In this document: positions 4,690-7,622 of the stretch, in pieces
How the letters are laid out: each line of letters begins with the position of its first letter
How positions within the stretch are numbered: position 1 is the first letter of the stretch
Notes under the pieces: model-generated
What the model was told of the DNA's origin: nothing
The model's database searches: none
Seen by the model: only the letters and a program-made list of their open reading frames with translations
Program-made: the position numbers and the translations under genes
Origin: Clostridia bacterium
GTDB lineage: Bacteria; Bacillota; Clostridia; Oscillospirales; Acutalibacteraceae
Direction: 5' to 3'
Assembly: GCA_900755895.1 (NCBI GenBank)
Contig: CAAEIG010000064.1
Location: 1-7,622 of the forward strand
DNA length: 7,622 nt

Positions 4690-6150
4690 ATGCCCTGTAC
4701 AACAATTTTGGTCGGTAAAAAAGCCAGCCATGACAACTCAACGATCATTGCCCGCAATGATGACGGTGGATTTGAAGCCAAGCGCATTTTGACTCACCCG
4801 GCCAGGGAGAAGGCCACCACATACAAAACTGTCATCTCTCACCTGACAGTGGAACTCCCGGGGAACGCCATGCGCTATACCGACTGCCCCAACGTGACAA
4901 AGACCAATGGCGTATGGCCCGCCTGTGGCATCAATGAAGCCAACGTGGCCATGACCGCCACCGAGACCATCACCAGCAACGCCCGGGTTATCGGCGCAGA
5001 CCCCTATGTCCGGTATCAGAAAAAGAAAAACCGCAACAGCAAAGAGGTTCCTGGCGGAATTGGCGAAGAGGACCTGGTGACCCTGGTGCTTCCCTATATC
5101 CATTCTGCCCGGGAAGGCGTGCTTCGCACCGGCGCGCTGCTGGAGCAGTATGGCACCTATGAACCCAATGGCATGGCATTTGCAGACGCCAATGAAGTCT
5201 GGTGGCTGGAAACTATCGGCGGTCATCACTGGATCGCCAGACGGGTGCCGGACGACCGGGTGGTCATCATGCCCAACCAGTTTGGTCTGGATCATTTTGA
5301 CTTTGCGGATGCTTACGGGGAGCAGAAGGAACACCTTTGCTCCAAGGATCTGCGGGAGTTCGTGGAAAAGTACCACCTGGCCCTGGATGCGGGCGCGGAT
5401 TTCAACCCCAGACTGGCCTTCGGTTCTCATTCCGACGCTGACCATATTTACAATACGCCCCGTGCCTGGTTTATGGCCCGGTATTTCCTGCCCCGTACAT
5501 ATAAGTGGGATGGGGATCACGCGGACTTCACTCCGGAGAGCAACGACATTCCATGGTCCTTTGTGCCGGAGCGCAAGGTGACGGTAGAAGATGTGCGGTA
5601 TTTGCTGGGGTCCTATTACCAGGGGACGCCCTACAATCCCTATGACAAGAACGCCGCATGCAAGGGGAAGTACCGCACAATCGGTGTGCCTAACAGCGAT
5701 GTTTGCGGGATTATGCAGATCCGCGGCGACTTGCCGGAAGCAATTCAGGGTGTGGAATGGCTGTCCATGGGTGGCAGCGGCTTTACGGCCTGCTTCCCGG
5801 TATACGCTAATGTAACGGAGTTCCCCAAGTACCTCAGCGGTACTACAGAAACAGTTTCCACGGACAGCATGTACTGGCACAGCCGACTCATTGCCGCGCT
5901 GACGGACGCGCATTTTGGGAGTGCCCTGTTATTTGACGAGCGGTATGTGAATGCCGTGATGAATCGCGGGCAGCAATTCCTATACGAGTACGATGAGAAG
6001 ATCCAGCAGGGCGAGTCTGTTGAAATTCTGAAGGAAGCCAACAGCAAGATTGCCGACATGGTGAAGGAAGAGTCGGACAAAGCCCTTTCCCAGATCCTCA
6101 AAAACGCCTCCGAACACATGAAGATTCGTTATCACAGAGGGGATAACTGA
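4690..6150 (+). CDS. C69-family dipeptidase (PepD-like, Ntn hydrolase)
   Basis: This 486-residue protein matches peptidase family C69 (formerly U34, PF03577), whose Lactobacillus PepD members hydrolyse a broad range of dipeptides. The opening CTTILVGKKAS followed by IARNDDGG is diagnostic. Cys3 is the expected N-terminal nucleophile, exposed after removal of the two preceding residues. Further family segments are NGVWPACGINEANVAMTATE (about 73-92), an EEDLVTLVLPYIHSAREGV block (126-144), and WWLETIGGHHWIARRVPDD (171-189). GGSGFTACFPVYANVTEFP lies near the C-terminal third. There is no signal peptide or membrane segment, so it is probably cytoplasmic. The ATG at 4690 is chosen over 4666 because AAAGGAG at 4677-4683 sits 6 bases before it and the nucleophile then falls at residue 3. 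It has its own promoter and terminator, so it is a single-gene unit. Confidence 0.95.
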   Translation: MPCTTILVGKKASHDNSTIIARNDDGGFEAKRILTHPAREKATTYKTVISHLTVELPGNAMRYTDCPNVTKTNGVWPACGINEANVAMTATETITSNARVIGADPYVRYQKKKNRNSKEVPGGIGEEDLVTLVLPYIHSAREGVLRTGALLEQYGTYEPNGMAFADANEVWWLETIGGHHWIARRVPDDRVVIMPNQFGLDHFDFADAYGEQKEHLCSKDLREFVEKYHLALDAGADFNPRLAFGSHSDADHIYNTPRAWFMARYFLPRTYKWDGDHADFTPESNDIPWSFVPERKVTVEDVRYLLGSYYQGTPYNPYDKNAACKGKYRTIGVPNSDVCGIMQIRGDLPEAIQGVEWLSMGGSGFTACFPVYANVTEFPKYLSGTTETVSTDSMYWHSRLIAALTDAHFGSALLFDERYVNAVMNRGQQFLYEYDEKIQQGESVEILKEANSKIADMVKEESDKALSQILKNASEHMKIRYHRGDN

Positions 6151-6172
6151 GCGAGCGATTTAGAAAGCGAAG

Positions 6173-6220
6173 CAGCACCAGCCGCTGAATGCCAGCGGCT
6201 GGTGCTGTTTTCTTTCTCTT
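6173..6220 (+). terminator. Intrinsic terminator of the dipeptidase gene
   Basis: A perfect 15-bp GC-rich stem (6173-6187 with 6193-6207) with a five-base loop is followed by TTTTCTTTCTCTT. It lies 22 bases after the stop codon. Convergent minus-strand transcripts would see only a poor T tract after the same hairpin. Confidence 0.93.
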
Positions 6221-6240
6221 CCGATTTTTATTGCTTGAGC

Positions 6241-6266
6241 AAAAACAGAAAAGCCTTCCTCGGCTT
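6241..6266 (-). terminator. Weak terminator of the YdcF-like gene
   Basis: On the minus strand AAGCC (6266-6262) and GGCTT (6255-6251) form a short stem followed by TTCTGTTTTTG. A second hairpin upstream in that transcript, AAGCGGTA/TACCGCTT (6294-6301 with 6314-6321), extends after one mismatch by GGA/TCC. Together they could end the minus transcript about 170-200 bases after the stop. Confidence 0.4.
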
Positions 6267-6373
6267 AATACTCGTGCTGCTTTTCGATAAAGTAAGCGGT
6301 ATGGAAACATCCTTACCGCTTCTTATATCCTCTTTATCCAGCAAGGTGCATTTCAGCTTAGTCCATAAAAACG

Positions 6374-6454
6374 TTAGAAGTGAATCCAGCGCCACAGCTT
6401 AACCAGGTCCAGGTTTTTGTCTGCGTGCCCCAGACTATTCACAGTAAATACGCC
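6374..6454 (-). pseudogene. Protein-like reading frame running past the YdcF stop
   Basis: One frame off the YdcF-like gene, starting within its last codons, reads GVFTVNSLGHADKNLDL and then VKLWRWIHF before a TAA at 6376-6374. There is no start site. It could be the true C-terminal tail of the protein put out of frame by a small indel near 6450, a remnant of a further gene, or chance. The short length (26 residues) prevents a firm decision. Confidence 0.25.
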
Positions 6455-7062
6455 TTTATATCTGGCACAAACTGATTGCCGCAACGGGATAATTCACCGA
6501 GCACGCGGTCAATCCCCTGCTCTGTAGTAAACCAATTCTCTTTCGTGATATTACAACAATGTACCGGACACACGATAAACTGTACATCCGCAAATGCAAG
6601 CTGATACAGCATGAGGCTCCGCCGAGCATGAAAGGCTTTACAGACAATCATCGCTGTTTTTATCTTAATACCGCTTTCATCCACAACTTTACGAGATAGA
6701 AAGGCATTGTCCCTTGTATGTCCTGATTTGTTTTCACCTGTTATAATAGCATCCTTTGGAACACCGTTTTTCAAAAAAACATCAACGAAAAAATCGTGGT
6801 CAGACTGATAATCACCACTGTATACATCAGCTTTTGAACGAACACCTGGCCATTTATCGAGCTTTACGCTAACCCCGCCTGACGGCACAATAAATTTTGC
6901 ATAGCCCTCATTGTATAATCTAGCTGCATGTTCGGGTTGCTCAGGGTGAGAGCCACCCGGCAGAAATATGGCATCAACCTTTACAGGTTCGTCAGCAACA
7001 AATATAAAATTTGAAATGTCTGCTATAAATTGGTTCGCAGTCAACTTATCCTGCCACCTCAT
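6439..7062 (-). CDS. YdcF/DUF218-family protein
   Basis: This 207-residue protein has the DUF218 (YdcF/SanA/ElyC) pattern: VDAIFLPGGS at residues 29-38, HAARLYNEGYAKFIVPSGG at 45-63, and GVPKDAIITGENKSGHTRDNA at 100-120. MIVCKAFHARRSLMLYQLAF at 138-157 completes it. No membrane anchor or signal is present, so it resembles the soluble YdcF type. E. coli YdcF has been reported to bind S-adenosylmethionine, but the reaction of the family is not settled. The ATG at 7062 overlaps an upstream stop in an ATGA arrangement, and the Shine-Dalgarno is poor, so coupling with an upstream frame is plausible. A TTG start at codon 7, with AGGA in front, is an alternative. The base composition is more AT-rich than the dipeptidase and MATE genes, which hints at a different origin. 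Confidence 0.88.
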   Translation of the reverse strand: MRWQDKLTANQFIADISNFIFVADEPVKVDAIFLPGGSHPEQPEHAARLYNEGYAKFIVPSGGVSVKLDKWPGVRSKADVYSGDYQSDHDFFVDVFLKNGVPKDAIITGENKSGHTRDNAFLSRKVVDESGIKIKTAMIVCKAFHARRSLMLYQLAFADVQFIVCPVHCCNITKENWFTTEQGIDRVLGELSRCGNQFVPDIKAYLL

Positions 7063-7229
7063 CTTTCATTTTTAATCATAGCGACGATTTCTTCGTAACC
7101 GTCAAATCTTTCGGTCCACCACAAAAGGATTGATGTTGCGCCCAGCAGAGTTGTGAGAGCACTCCATCCTAACGTACTCCAAATAACGCACTATAAGAAG
7201 CCTCCGAGATCTGTTGAAAGGAACGTCAT
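7059..7229 (-). pseudogene. Possible broken small gene upstream of the YdcF-like gene
   Basis: A minus frame starts at ATG 7229 (MTFLSTDLGGFL) and meets TAG at 7193-7191. It then continues open for 43 codons: a hydrophobic stretch containing LGWSALTTLLGATSILLWW, then TERFDGYEEIVAMIKNER, ending in a TGA that overlaps the YdcF-like ATG. The 4-base overlap and protein-like ending suggest a former upstream operon partner. It would be a small membrane peptide interrupted by a stop, or the tail of a lost gene. Another frame (7102-7236, reading VEYDVPFNRSRRLLIVRYL) is also open and cannot be excluded. Confidence 0.3.
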
Positions 7230-7329
7230 ATTCCACTAACACCCCTCTGATTTTTTCAAAAATCTGTGCGCCTTTGGGTGGTGAAATTATTATCTATAAA
7301 AAAGAACTTTGTGCTTTCGTAGTGGTGTT

Positions 7330-7358
7330 ATTATACAGGCTCCCAGGAAATCCAGCAA
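7330..7358 (-). promoter_or_regulatory. Promoter upstream of the YdcF-like gene
   Basis: On the minus strand TTGCTG (7358-7353) is followed after exactly 17 bases by a consensus TATAAT (7335-7330). Transcription from near 7322 would cross about 260 bases, including the broken small frame, before reaching the YdcF-like start. It is the only clear promoter for that gene. Confidence 0.6.
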
Positions 7359-7463
7359 GGGGCAGAAACATATTGGGATAACCATAACCTTCTATGGGGC
7401 GGAGCTGTGCTTTCTTTTCTGCCTAACACAAAAGTCAGGTTGATAAAAATACTGCTTTTCTTA

Positions 7464-7472
7464 TGGTATAAT
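7464..7472 (+). promoter_or_regulatory. Extended -10 promoter reading towards the contig end
   Basis: TGGTATAAT at 7464-7472 is an extended -10 with a perfect TATAAT. The nearest TTGATA (7440-7445) is 21 bases away, too far to be a standard -35. If the contig is circular or tandemly repeated, the transcript would enter the XRE regulator at 92 with a leader of about 150-165 bases. Confidence 0.5.
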
Positions 7473-7552
7473 AAAGTACAATAAAAATTGGTGAATCCAA
7501 GTGTTCAATCACACATCTTATTGCGCTTTTTCCAACCGCAAACACCCCGCAA

Positions 7553-7622
7553 CCGCTAGTTGACACACTTCCATGTCTGGATGGTGGCTATGCAACCGTC
7601 CAATCTGCTAGAATGACTCCAA
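7553..7622. repeat. 70-bp direct repeat, right copy
   Basis: Identical base for base to positions 1-70. Joining the two copies would place the plus promoter at 7464 and the repeat's own -10 in front of the first XRE regulator and give that gene a complete upstream region. Confidence 0.95.

Larger units (their letters stand above)
7063..7552. other. Non-genic region with divergent promoters
   Basis: Apart from the broken frame above, I see no gene in this AT-rich stretch. It carries a minus promoter at 7330-7358 and a plus promoter at 7464-7472, which face away from each other. There are a few short palindromes, such as CCATA/TATGG (about 7381-7396). No iterons, Rep-binding repeats, origin-like clusters or relaxase nick-site signature could be recognised, which matters because the contig ends suggest circularity. 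Confidence 0.45.

Noticed and set aside
4738..5913. 391-codon antisense ORF inside the dipeptidase gene
   Set aside because: The sense strand encodes a clear C69 protein with catalytic motifs. The antisense frame is a GC-bias shadow with no Shine-Dalgarno or recognisable domain.
7063..7552. Plasmid replication origin
   Set aside because: The ends suggest circularity, but I found no iterons, no Rep gene and no recognisable nick site, so an origin cannot be claimed.
1..7622. CRISPR array, transposase or integrase
   Set aside because: No regularly spaced repeats and no recombinase or transposase motifs were seen in any frame.

Overview
This 7,622-base window is typical of a gut-type Firmicute, probably an Oscillospiraceae/Clostridia relative. 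The signs are AGGAGG-type ribosome binding sites, sigma-A promoters, intrinsic terminators and moderately high GC coding with lower-GC patches. The gene set also fits: helix-turn-helix regulators, a MATE pump, a Vat/CatB-like acetyltransferase, a C69 dipeptidase and a YdcF/DUF218 protein. The taxonomic call is an inference from composition and protein style. The first 70 bases (1-70) recur exactly as the last 70 (7553-7622). The contig therefore either closes on itself as a circle of about 7,552 bp or is flanked by a direct repeat. No replication, mobilisation or integrase gene is visible.

Layout: 92-736 (+) is a membrane-anchored XRE regulator whose C-terminal end runs into a coding remnant of another gene (about 687-872). 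951-1400 (+) is a second XRE regulator fused to a cysteine-rich zinc ribbon, closed by a strong terminator at 1401-1445. 1503-3518 (-) is a two-gene operon: a MATE efflux pump followed 15 bases later by a Vat/CatB-like xenobiotic O-acetyltransferase. About 3535-3863 (-) is its regulatory leader, with a sigma-A promoter, a 30-codon leader ORF with its own Shine-Dalgarno, and three successive terminator-like hairpins. About 3864-4534 holds no convincing gene but contains the 3' part of a serine-type tRNA (4268-4314) and a long hairpin. 4690-6150 (+) is a C69 dipeptidase with a promoter, a structured 5' UTR and a strong terminator. 6439-7062 (-) is a YdcF/DUF218 protein, with possible gene remnants on both sides. 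7063-7552 holds two outward-facing promoters and no intact gene.

The most interesting system is the MATE-acetyltransferase operon. The two genes combine export with chemical modification of what is likely a ribosome-targeting drug (streptogramin A-like) or another xenobiotic. A 12-base stretch inside the leader ORF is exactly complementary to the ascending arm and loop of the terminator downstream. The same stretch can instead be held inside a leader-ORF hairpin. This is the architecture expected for ribosome-stalling attenuation: a ribosome stalled early in the leader would free the antiterminator and switch on pump and acetyltransferase. The complementarity is visible in the sequence; the mechanism and the drug are inference.
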